NCBI GenBank assembly: GCA_039933315.1
Contig: JBDTOI010000250.1
Span: 1-5,076 of the forward strand
From: DASXRU01 sp039933315
GTDB lineage: Bacteria; Acidobacteriota; Blastocatellia; Pyrinomonadales; Pyrinomonadaceae
Reading direction: 5' to 3'
Length of the DNA stretch: 5,076 bases
The position numbers and the translations under genes were made by a program. Under the pieces are notes generated by a model. That model saw only the letters and a program-made list of their open reading frames with translations, did no database searches and was not told the DNA's origin. Every line of letters begins with the position of its first letter. Position 1 is the first letter of the stretch. Below, piece after piece: positions 1 to 5,076 of this stretch.

Positions 1-1
1 C

Positions 2-403
2 ATGAAAAGAATCTTCGCCACTACAATCATCATCACCTCTGTTCTCGGCGTGGTCGTTTTCGCCCAGAAGAAAAAGCCCGCAAAAGACCCGTGTAAAGAC
101 CCCCTGTCGCAGAGTGAGATGAATGTTTGCTCGCGGCGTGACTACGAAAAAGCAGATGCCGAAATGAACAAGGTTTACAAGCAATTGATGCTGGAGCTGG
201 CCGGGTATGGAAGCGACCCCCGGCCGAAATTCCAGGAAGCGCAATCGCTTTGGATCAAATACCGGGAGGCGAACTGCGATAGCGATGCTTCACTTTACGA
301 AGGCGGATCAATCCGGCCGACAATCTATTATTCGTGTTTGGCTTCCGTCACACGGGAAAGGACCAAGATGCTAAAAGCGTTTCTGGTTGAGATTAGAGGT
401 TAA
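2..403 (+). CDS. Secreted LprI-like (DUF1311) domain protein
   Basis: This 133-residue protein has a signal peptide: KR at 2-3, a hydrophobic stretch at about 4-20, and likely cleavage after FA at 20-21. The mature part matches the LprI N-terminal/DUF1311 pattern. It has SQSEMNVC at 36-43, an A-D-x-x-M-N-x-x-Y segment at 51-59, AQSLWIKYREANC at 80-92, GGSI at 101-104 and TRERTKMLK at 117-125. Four cysteines (31, 43, 92, 112) could form two disulfides, which fits an exported helical domain. The family is named after mycobacterial LprI, a lysozyme-inhibiting lipoprotein. Most members are uncharacterised, so lysozyme inhibition is only a possibility here. No lipobox is visible, so it is probably periplasmic or secreted rather than lipid-anchored. 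The ATG begins at the second base of the window, so its ribosome site cannot be seen; the signal peptide right after it supports this start. Tandem stops (TAA TAG) end the gene. The next gene starts 45 bp downstream and is also exported. Confidence 0.88.
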   Translation: MKRIFATTIIITSVLGVVVFAQKKKPAKDPCKDPLSQSEMNVCSRRDYEKADAEMNKVYKQLMLELAGYGSDPRPKFQEAQSLWIKYREANCDSDASLYEGGSIRPTIYYSCLASVTRERTKMLKAFLVEIRG

Positions 404-437
404 TAGTGTCGACCGATTTGTTTACTTACATCTGAAT

Positions 438-443
438 GGAGGG
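438..443 (+). promoter_or_regulatory. Shine-Dalgarno deciding a GTG start
   Basis: GGAGGG lies 5 nt before the GTG at 449. No in-frame ATG sits nearby upstream, and the residues after this GTG form a good signal peptide. Together these support GTG as the real start of the cysteine-rich protein. Confidence 0.75.
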
Positions 444-448
444 AAACC

Positions 449-1435
449 GTGAGACCCAAAACAATAACTCTGACGTTCGCTCTGGCGTTCGCGGCCTCGG
501 CGCTGTTTGCCGGTAACTTCCCCGCGTCATTAGCCCAGGAGGGGCAGCGAAGGAAAGGGACGGAGAAGGCACCGGGCGGCTGCTTTATCTGCGGCAACAT
601 GCAGGGCATGCATACCGCGATGTTCGACGATGCGGACTGGTTTGGCACCCTGAGTTGGGACGCGTGTCCAATTAAGAAGTACTCAGAGGACCACCCGGAA
701 AAGATGAGAGACGTCTGCCGCAAGATCAAGGCAGATCTCAATTTCACCTCCTTCAAACAGTTCTGCCCCAGCCTGGCGCCGTACTGCGAATCAGAAGACA
801 AACCGCCGGATACGAAATGCGTGCCTCCGCGACCGGAAACGAAGGGGCCACCATATTTCGACCCGCAAACCCCCTGCCGGGATCGCCAGCGGGGAAGCAT
901 GAGCTGGAGCAAAAACCGATCGACGGGAGTCCATTCGTTCACCGTCAGTATGTGCGGGCAGGTGATCCGATTCAAGCAACCCGATTACGGCAGTTTTCCC
1001 AACCGTCCGCTGGGAGTGAAGTCCTTTGATGTGTGTTGCGAAGCCTGGCGAAATTCCGTTAATACGAATTCGCCCTGCGACGTAAGCCAGGATATTGACT
1101 GTGATGGGGCCACGAACGACGTAGATACGGACCCTGTCTCTTACGGTTACGATTCATTCTGGTCCGGACGCTCCGACGATTTCGCGAGCAGCTCGCCACT
1201 TACTAACTTGCCTTTCTGGAAACAGCTCTACAAAAAGATGCCCACTCCGAGTGAATGCAAGGACTGCAAGTGGGAGTTGCTTAGCGTCAAATATCAATGC
1301 GACAGCGAGGCGCGTGCCTACCATTACCAGGCTACCTGGAAGTGTCCAGGCAGCGGTGAGACAAGAGAGACCAACGAAACAGCCGACATGACTGAACGCA
1401 GGTGCCCGGTGCCGCCCAACCGATCGTGGCCATAA
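449..1435 (+). CDS. Secreted cysteine-rich protein of unknown function
   Basis: I do not recognise a family for this 328-residue protein. It starts at GTG with a good ribosome site. Residues 1-29 look like a signal peptide (RPK, then a hydrophobic core at about 6-21, with possible cleavage after A21 or A29). The mature chain has 18 cysteines (45, 48, 73, 90, 106, 113, 124, 143, 169, 196, 197, 210, 218, 270, 273, 284, 299, 319), including two CxxC pairs (45-48, 270-273) and a CC pair (196-197). An even number in an exported protein suggests many disulfides, though metal binding by the CxxC pairs is possible. Residues 215-229 (DIDCDGATNDVDTDP) resemble one thrombospondin type 3 or EF-hand-like calcium loop, with D215, D217, D219, N223 and D226 as candidate ligands. 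No transmembrane segment follows the signal peptide. It could share a transcript with the LprI-like gene 45 bp upstream. Reality as a gene is well supported; function is open. Confidence 0.82.
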   Translation: MRPKTITLTFALAFAASALFAGNFPASLAQEGQRRKGTEKAPGGCFICGNMQGMHTAMFDDADWFGTLSWDACPIKKYSEDHPEKMRDVCRKIKADLNFTSFKQFCPSLAPYCESEDKPPDTKCVPPRPETKGPPYFDPQTPCRDRQRGSMSWSKNRSTGVHSFTVSMCGQVIRFKQPDYGSFPNRPLGVKSFDVCCEAWRNSVNTNSPCDVSQDIDCDGATNDVDTDPVSYGYDSFWSGRSDDFASSSPLTNLPFWKQLYKKMPTPSECKDCKWELLSVKYQCDSEARAYHYQATWKCPGSGETRETNETADMTERRCPVPPNRSWP

Positions 1436-1458
1436 CCGGGTAATGACTTGAAATCAAA

Positions 1459-1473
1459 GTCCGTGAAGCGGAC
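1459..1473. repeat. Short inverted repeat behind the cysteine-rich gene
   Basis: GTCCG and CGGAC form a perfect 5-bp stem around a 5-nt loop, 24 bp after the stop codon at 1433-1435. No T-run follows, so it is not a standard intrinsic terminator. It may be a transcript-end stabiliser or part of a dispersed repeat, or chance. Confidence 0.35.
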
Positions 1474-1504
1474 GAAGGAACACGAAATAAGAGTTTTTGC
1501 GCAA

Positions 1505-1540
1505 GGGCCCGCCCGCTACCGCAGGCGGTTCTGACAGGGC
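1505..1540. repeat. GC-rich REP-like palindromic element
   Basis: This GC-rich stretch in the spacer can fold in two alternative ways: CCGCC (1509-1513) with GGCGG (1524-1528), or ACCGC (1518-1522) with GCGGT (1525-1529). Outer GCCC (1507-1510) and GGGC (1537-1540) could close the structure. It has the look of the dispersed extragenic palindromes common in soil Acidobacteriota, which I recall rather than can demonstrate from one copy. In one frame it reads as GPPATAGGSDR, which is a translated repeat and not a protein. No T-run follows. Confidence 0.45.
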
Positions 1541-1586
1541 AGACCTGACGAAACCTTTGCATAGCGCTTTCTTCGCGGTATCTTCT

Positions 1587-1602
1587 CTTCCTCCACTGGA
1601 AG
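1587..1602 (+). other. Possible leader hairpin before the collar gene
   Basis: CTTCC (1587-1591) pairs with GGAAG (1598-1602) around a 6-nt loop, about 55 bp before the collar gene start. The stem is short and could be chance. It is listed because this leader also carries the palindrome at 1637-1650. Confidence 0.25.
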
Positions 1603-1636
1603 CGGAAATGCATTTAATGAAGATTGCTCACAACTC

Positions 1637-1650
1637 TACCTCAGGAGGTA
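1637..1650 (+). promoter_or_regulatory. Shine-Dalgarno inside a perfect 14-nt palindrome
   Basis: The sequence TACCTC-AG-GAGGTA is a perfect palindrome. It holds the strong Shine-Dalgarno AGGAGGT (1643-1649), 8 nt before the ATG at 1658. In RNA the realistic fold is five pairs (1637-1641 with 1646-1650) closing a CAGG tetraloop, which would cover most of the ribosome site. The Shine-Dalgarno itself is clear. That the hairpin controls translation is inference. Confidence 0.55.
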
Positions 1651-1657
1651 ACTCAGA

Positions 1658-2068
1658 ATGGATCCATTTACCGGGGAAATCCGCATCGTTGGTTTCAATT
1701 TCGCGCCGCCGGGTTGGGCTACTTGTGATGGGCAGATAATGCCTCTTTCGCAAAACCCTGCGCTCTTCTCACTCCTCGGCACCACTTACGGAGGGGACGG
1801 CAGATCGACCTTTGCTCTCCCTGACTTCAGAGGGCGCACGCCCATTCATCAGGGTCAGGGCCCCGGGCTATCGCAACGGGACATGGGGGAAATGGGAGGC
1901 GAGGAAGCAGTGACGCTGCCCTCACAGGCGGCAGAAATCCCGCAGGCTCCGGATCATCCTACGGTTCTCGCTTACGCACCGGGAGGGCGGCCGACAGACA
2001 ACATGCAGCCCTTTCTGACCGCCTTATTCATTATCGCTTTGAAGGGAACCTTTCCTGCGCGCCAGTAG
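1658..2068 (+). CDS. Phage tail collar domain protein (MdpA-like), short form
   Basis: This 136-residue protein belongs to the phage tail collar / microcystin-dependent-protein (MdpA) family. Residues 1-70 are highly typical: a MDPFTGEIR start, FAPPGWATCDGQ at 15-26, SQNPALFSLLGTTYGGDGRSTFALPDFRGR at 31-60, and HQGQGPG at 64-70. The end, NMQPFLTALFIIALKGTFPARQ at 115-136, is the normal family C-terminus. Between them the variable middle is much shorter than I remember for the family, whose members usually run to about 170-180 residues. The usual QxPxHxH stretch after VTL is replaced by LPSQAAEIPQAPDH at 87-100. Both ends are in one frame, so this is a compact variant rather than a frameshift. 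Family members occur as phage tail-fibre tips and as stand-alone bacterial genes of unclear role. No other tail genes are present here, so prophage is not supported. The ATG has a strong AGGAGGT 8 nt upstream. There is no signal peptide. Confidence 0.9.
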   Translation: MDPFTGEIRIVGFNFAPPGWATCDGQIMPLSQNPALFSLLGTTYGGDGRSTFALPDFRGRTPIHQGQGPGLSQRDMGEMGGEEAVTLPSQAAEIPQAPDHPTVLAYAPGGRPTDNMQPFLTALFIIALKGTFPARQ

Positions 2069-2070
2069 AC

Positions 2071-2132
2071 AGGTGGCACAGACTTCAGTCTGTGATTCCC
2101 GTAACGGCGGCCTCAAGTATGCCTTGAGAGGT
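2071..2132. repeat. REP-like double-hairpin element
   Basis: Two inverted repeats lie just behind the collar gene stop. CACAGACT (2077-2084) and AGTCTGTG (2087-2094) are perfect arms around TC; CTCAAG (2112-2117) and CTTGAG (2123-2128) are perfect arms around a 5-nt loop. A GGTGGCACAGACT start with a matching AGTCTGTG arm resembles dispersed repeats I recall from Acidobacteriota genomes. No T-run follows either hairpin, so a REP-type element or transcript-end stabiliser is more likely than a classical terminator. It runs through the first codons of an in-frame GTG extension of the next gene. Confidence 0.55.
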
Positions 2133-2153
2133 ATCAGTCGCTCGCTGCCCCAA

Positions 2154-3026
2154 ATGATGAGCGAAGTTCTTTCCCGCGAATTGATAGCGCGCCTCGAAAG
2201 ACTCATCGGCGCGAAGGTCGAATCTTACCGGCAAGTTGCAGGTGGCTACACTCCGGCGCTGCGGTTGATCTGTAAAAGCACCGCAGCCAGCTTCTTCGTC
2301 AAGATCGGAGCGACGCCTTTAACCAGCCAGTTCCTTCGTCGCGAAATTCAAATCTACAACACCATCTCCGGCGAGTTCATGCCGAAACTCCTGGCGTCGG
2401 AGGATCATGAGCGTGAGCCTATCCTCGTCATTGAGGACTTGTCGGCCCACCATTGGCCGCCGCCCTGGACTGAACGACAGATTGAACTGACTGTGGCCCA
2501 GATCGAGGCGTTGCATAACACGCCGGCTTCGCTGGAGACGTATGAGCAAGCCCATGGGACGCGCGATCCGAATTGGCAGCTCGTGGCCACAGACCCGGAG
2601 CCCTTTCTCGCGCTGGGATTAGCCGGTGCGAAATGGCTCGAGGCGGCGCTTCCCAGCCTGATAAAGTTTGAAGCGGAGTGTCCCACCGCAGGTGACAGCC
2701 TGGCGCATTTGGATCTGCGAAGTGACAACACTTGCCTGACGTCAGAGCGCGCTATCTTCGTGGACTGGAACTTTGCCTGCCTGGCGAATCCCAGGCTTGA
2801 TTTAGGCTTCTGGTTGCCCAGCCTGACGTATGAGGGCGGTCCTGAGCCGGAAAAGATTTTGCCTGATGCGCCGGAGGTTGCAGCCTGGGTCTCCGGTTTC
2901 TTTGCGGGGCGCGCAGGTCTCCCCGGCATCAGCGATGCGCCAGGGGTTCGCTTAGTGCAACGTCAACAGTTGCAAACCGCTCTGCCATGGGCCGTCCGCG
3001 CACTGGGCCTGCGGCCGCCAGAATGA
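2154..3026 (+). CDS. APH-family phosphotransferase, substrate unknown
   Basis: From ATG 2154 this is a 290-residue protein of the aminoglycoside phosphotransferase / choline kinase fold, a cytoplasmic ATP-dependent small-molecule kinase. Visible landmarks are GGYT at 30-33 (nucleotide loop region), FVKIG with K50 (ATP-binding lysine), E64 in a RREIQIYN helix, and the hinge VIEDLS at 92-97. The catalytic loop is HLDLRSDN at 185-192 (H185, D187, N192), and the metal-binding Asp is D204 in FVDWNFA. Length and motif order are normal, and all key residues are present, so it should be active. Sequence alone does not give the substrate; antibiotic resistance should not be assumed. An in-frame GTG at 2073 would add 27 residues, but those codons lie mostly in the REP-like repeat, so I prefer ATG 2154 (or ATG 2157 next to it). 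No strong Shine-Dalgarno precedes either ATG; GAGAGG at 2126-2131 is too far. The start is therefore less certain than the gene. Confidence 0.87.
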   Translation: MMSEVLSRELIARLERLIGAKVESYRQVAGGYTPALRLICKSTAASFFVKIGATPLTSQFLRREIQIYNTISGEFMPKLLASEDHEREPILVIEDLSAHHWPPPWTERQIELTVAQIEALHNTPASLETYEQAHGTRDPNWQLVATDPEPFLALGLAGAKWLEAALPSLIKFEAECPTAGDSLAHLDLRSDNTCLTSERAIFVDWNFACLANPRLDLGFWLPSLTYEGGPEPEKILPDAPEVAAWVSGFFAGRAGLPGISDAPGVRLVQRQQLQTALPWAVRALGLRPPE

Positions 3027-3196
3027 CAACAGCCTGCGGATTCTTTCCTGCTTGTAATCTGTGCGGTCCATACACCTACCACATCTGTGCCATTCGCTGA
3101 ATATCTGAAACACGAACGTCACGGAGTGACAAGTGTTGAACGAGCAATTACCATCCCTGAATACAGCTGGCGAAAAATCTGCTCAGGAAAGGTCCG
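3027..3196. other. Spacer between kinase and helicase genes
   Basis: I see no gene in these 170 bases. They hold an 8-bp direct repeat ATCTGTGC (3057-3064 and 3083-3090) and the hairpin at 3109-3137. AGGA (3185-3188) and AAAGG (3188-3192) lie just before the helicase ATG and can serve as its ribosome site. A TTGAAC at 3136-3141 has no convincing -10 partner, so I do not call a promoter, though the spacing between genes suggests one is present. No T-run terminator is seen behind the kinase gene. Confidence 0.5.
3109..3137. repeat. Two-tier inverted repeat upstream of the helicase
   Basis: The outer arms AACAC (3109-3113) and GTGTT (3133-3137) and the inner arms GTCAC (3118-3122) and GTGAC (3126-3130) are all perfect. 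They are separated by an internal loop (4 and 2 nt) and close on a GGA loop. Ten pairs in 29 nt is more than I expect by chance. It may be a REP-like remnant, an operator or an RNA stem. It sits 60 bp before the ATG, with no T-run. Confidence 0.45.
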
Positions 3197-5076
3197 ATGT
3201 CACTTAAAGGGAGGCTCTCGCAGGAGTTTGCAGGCAAAATACGCGATCGGGGCTTTGCCTATTTTCGCACCAACGCTGTTGAAATTCTCGAACACTCTGA
3301 ATCACACGTTGCCGCCCTCGTAAAGGGAAGCGAAGTCTATCTGGTTAGATTGACGATAGGGCGTGTATCGCTGGACGTGGCTTGCACCTGTCCGTATTTC
3401 GATAAGGGAGAGGAATGCAAACACATCTGGGCCACGATGTTGGCATCTGACAGCCGGCAGTACCTGAGGGATGCGAGCCTGGTACCACGGTTGAGCCTGG
3501 TTCTTGACTACGTAGCAGCCGCAGAGTTGCGCGAGGATGCCGAAACGCGGCGTTCACTCGTAAGCAATGGTCACGACGCCAGGGCCAATCGCTTGGGATC
3601 CACGGCGCCATCCCAGACAAATGAGCAGGCCGCGGTAGGCGAGGTCAAGACACCGCAAGAGCCTGAGCCTTTTTGGCGGCGACAGCTTTCGCTTATTACA
3701 AACACCGTACGGGCTAATCCCGTCACGGATCCAGACGACTGGTCCTCGGACCGCGAACTCGTATACCTCATCGACCCGGACCTCTCCCTGAGCAGCGGTA
3801 AACTCGCGATCGAGATTGGCTACCGCGAGCGCACCATGAAGGGCGCGTGGGGCAAGATAAAATCGCATCGTATTCCCTCGGGCATGGTCTCCATCGTGAA
3901 GGATCCCGCAGACCAACAAATACTTGCGATCCTCTCAGGCGCGAGGGACGGCTACTGGCCCGGCTATGATTACACTTATGGGAGCTATTCAGTTTCCAAT
4001 CGCTTCGCTATTTCCACGGCCTTGCAACAAGTTTTATTGCCGCTGATGTGCGCCACCGGACGCTGCTTGTTTCGTTCGTCGGGGAAGAATGCTGAGACAC
4101 ATGCCATTGGGTGGGACAACGAAACTGTGTGGCAGTTTTGGCTCGCTCTGAAACTGGACGCAGACACTAACGAATACGTGCTCCGGGGAGTACTGCGCAG
4201 GGATAAACGCGGTGCAGAAGAGATGCCGATTGCGTCCGCCATTCTGACGACGCAGGGTATAGTGATCGGCCCTGACTTCAGTGCCGCCCGGTTTGATTCA
4301 TATGGTGCTCGAGTCTGGACCGACGCATTGCGCAAGTCCGGAGAATTCAGGGTTCCCGCAGTAGACGGGAATGACCTCATTGCGCACTTGCTTGAATTGC
4401 CCACGCCGCCTGGGCTCGACGTGCCCGTAGAGTTGCAGTTTGAGCGTATCCGTTTACCGCCGACGCCTCATTTGATTGTGCGTAAATCCGGATATCCCCA
4501 CTCCTCCTCGAAACTCGAGGTTGATCTTCTCTTCGACTACCAGGGCAAGTCGATAGGTTCTGCGGATTCGCGCGCGGGTTTTTATGATCGCGACCTTCGC
4601 CGATTTTTTGAGCGCGACCGCGAGGCGGAAGAAGGCGCAATGCATTTGCTGAAACCGCTCGGTTTCCGAAGCACGAGAGACTACAACGACCAGCACAAAC
4701 TTCACTTGTCATCAAAGAACCTGCCGCGAGCAGTCAGGACGCTGCTCGGGAAAGGTTGGAAAGTCGAGGCCGAAGGCAAACTCTATCGCAATCCGGGCTT
4801 GTCGAGCTTGTCAGTGAGCTCCGGTATCGACTGGTTCGAGCTGCACGGGTCAGTCGACTTTGGCGATGGGTTGGAGGCAAAGCTTCCTGCACTTCTGAGT
4901 GCCTTGCAGCGCGGCGAGTCAATGATCGCGCTCGGCGACGGAAGTTTTGGACTAATGCCCGAAGAGTGGTTACAAAAGTTTGGTTTGTTGACTTCGCTGG
5001 GAGTAGCCGACGGAGATCATTTGCGCTTCAAACCGACGCAGGCCGGCATCCTTGACGCACTGCTTGCGGCCCAGCC
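3197..5076 (+). CDS. SWIM zinc-finger SNF2-family helicase, N-terminal part (cut by window end)
   Basis: The frame stays open from ATG 3197 to the window end: 626 complete codons, no stop. An in-frame TGA at 3158 and no other usual start codon before 3197 fix the start; AGGA at 3185 is well placed. Residues 62-78 hold a SWIM zinc finger of the form CxC-x8-CxH (C63, C65, C74, H76), in the context ACTCPYFDKGEECKHIW. Residues about 115-157 are a polar linker. The middle matches the bacterial SNF2 helicase-associated region. The stretch 515-626 is very typical: KGWKVEAEGKLYR (519-531), SSGIDWFELHG (541-551), a DFG-D segment at 554-557, LGDGSFGLMPEEWLQKFGLL (579-598) and ILDALLAAQ (618-626). In the family this leads into the Walker A/DEAD-type ATPase and helicase C domains, in a protein of about 1,100 residues. 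Those domains lie beyond the window. Such proteins are ATP-dependent DNA translocases; partners and role of this subgroup are poorly known. It appears to be its own transcription unit. Confidence 0.9.
   Translation, partial: MSLKGRLSQEFAGKIRDRGFAYFRTNAVEILEHSESHVAALVKGSEVYLVRLTIGRVSLDVACTCPYFDKGEECKHIWATMLASDSRQYLRDASLVPRLSLVLDYVAAAELREDAETRRSLVSNGHDARANRLGSTAPSQTNEQAAVGEVKTPQEPEPFWRRQLSLITNTVRANPVTDPDDWSSDRELVYLIDPDLSLSSGKLAIEIGYRERTMKGAWGKIKSHRIPSGMVSIVKDPADQQILAILSGARDGYWPGYDYTYGSYSVSNRFAISTALQQVLLPLMCATGRCLFRSSGKNAETHAIGWDNETVWQFWLALKLDADTNEYVLRGVLRRDKRGAEEMPIASAILTTQGIVIGPDFSAARFDSYGARVWTDALRKSGEFRVPAVDGNDLIAHLLELPTPPGLDVPVELQFERIRLPPTPHLIVRKSGYPHSSSKLEVDLLFDYQGKSIGSADSRAGFYDRDLRRFFERDREAEEGAMHLLKPLGFRSTRDYNDQHKLHLSSKNLPRAVRTLLGKGWKVEAEGKLYRNPGLSSLSVSSGIDWFELHGSVDFGDGLEAKLPALLSALQRGESMIALGDGSFGLMPEEWLQKFGLLTSLGVADGDHLRFKPTQAGILDALLAAQ

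Noticed and set aside
400..975. 191-codon open frame on the minus strand
   Set aside because: It lies opposite the well-supported secreted cysteine-rich gene, has no recognisable domain, and is best seen as an antisense shadow.
1557..1584. Possible promoter TTGCAT, 16-bp spacer, TATCTT before the collar gene
   Set aside because: Only three of six bases match at -35 and four of six at -10; too weak to call by eye.
1497..1739. 80-codon + strand frame starting with MRKGPPATAGGSDR
   Set aside because: Its start is the REP-like element read as codons and its end overlaps the collar gene in another frame; no independent support.
1658..2068. Collar gene as evidence of a prophage
   Set aside because: No capsid, tail, integrase or lysis genes surround it, and stand-alone MdpA-like genes are common in bacteria.
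2405..2929. 174-codon open frame on the minus strand
   Set aside because: Opposite the kinase gene, whose catalytic motifs are clear on the + strand; low-complexity Ser/Ala/Arg-rich product typical of a shadow frame.
1436..3196. CRISPR array, tRNA or rRNA in the spacers
   Set aside because: No regularly spaced identical repeats, and no cloverleaf or rRNA-like sequence could be seen.
3087..3323. 78-codon + strand frame before and into the helicase gene
   Set aside because: It overlaps the helicase start in another frame, has no ribosome site or known motif, and runs through the spacer hairpin.
4756..5055. 99-codon + strand frame and several minus-strand frames inside 3345-4922
   Set aside because: All overlap the continuous helicase frame, which has strong family motifs throughout; the products are Arg-rich and unrecognisable.

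Overview
This window looks like ordinary chromosomal DNA from a free-living bacterium. Base composition is moderately GC-rich, and all five genes lie on the + strand, mostly with recognisable Shine-Dalgarno sequences. Two families (the secreted LprI-like protein and the MdpA-type tail-collar protein), the SWIM/SNF2 helicase, and the palindrome-rich spacers together resemble environmental Acidobacteriota (Blastocatellia-like). That assignment is recalled from family and repeat flavour, not proven here.

Layout: (1) 2-403 is a small secreted LprI/DUF1311-type protein. (2) 449-1435 is a secreted, 18-cysteine protein of no family I recognise, with one thrombospondin-type-3-like calcium loop; it follows 45 bp after the first gene. 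(3) 1436-1657 is a non-coding spacer with several short inverted repeats. The last of them is a 14-nt palindrome that contains the Shine-Dalgarno of the next gene. (4) 1658-2068 is a phage-tail-collar (microcystin-dependent-protein-like) gene that is clearly shorter than usual in its variable middle. (5) 2071-2132 is a REP-like pair of hairpins directly behind that gene. (6) 2154-3026 is an aminoglycoside/choline-kinase-fold phosphotransferase (APH family) of unknown substrate. An in-frame GTG at 2073 would extend it through the repeat, which I think is an artefact. (7) 3027-3196 is a spacer with a hairpin and a short direct repeat. (8) 3197 to the window end is the first 626 codons of a SWIM-type zinc-finger SNF2-family helicase. 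It is cut off by the window edge before its ATPase domains.

The genes do not form an evident pathway. The first two may be co-transcribed and both are exported and cysteine-containing. The other three look like independent units separated by palindromic spacers. I did not find a convincing novel multi-gene system. The points most worth a second look are the unrecognised cysteine-rich protein, the palindrome over a Shine-Dalgarno, the compacted collar protein, and the repeat that mimics a protein N-terminus.
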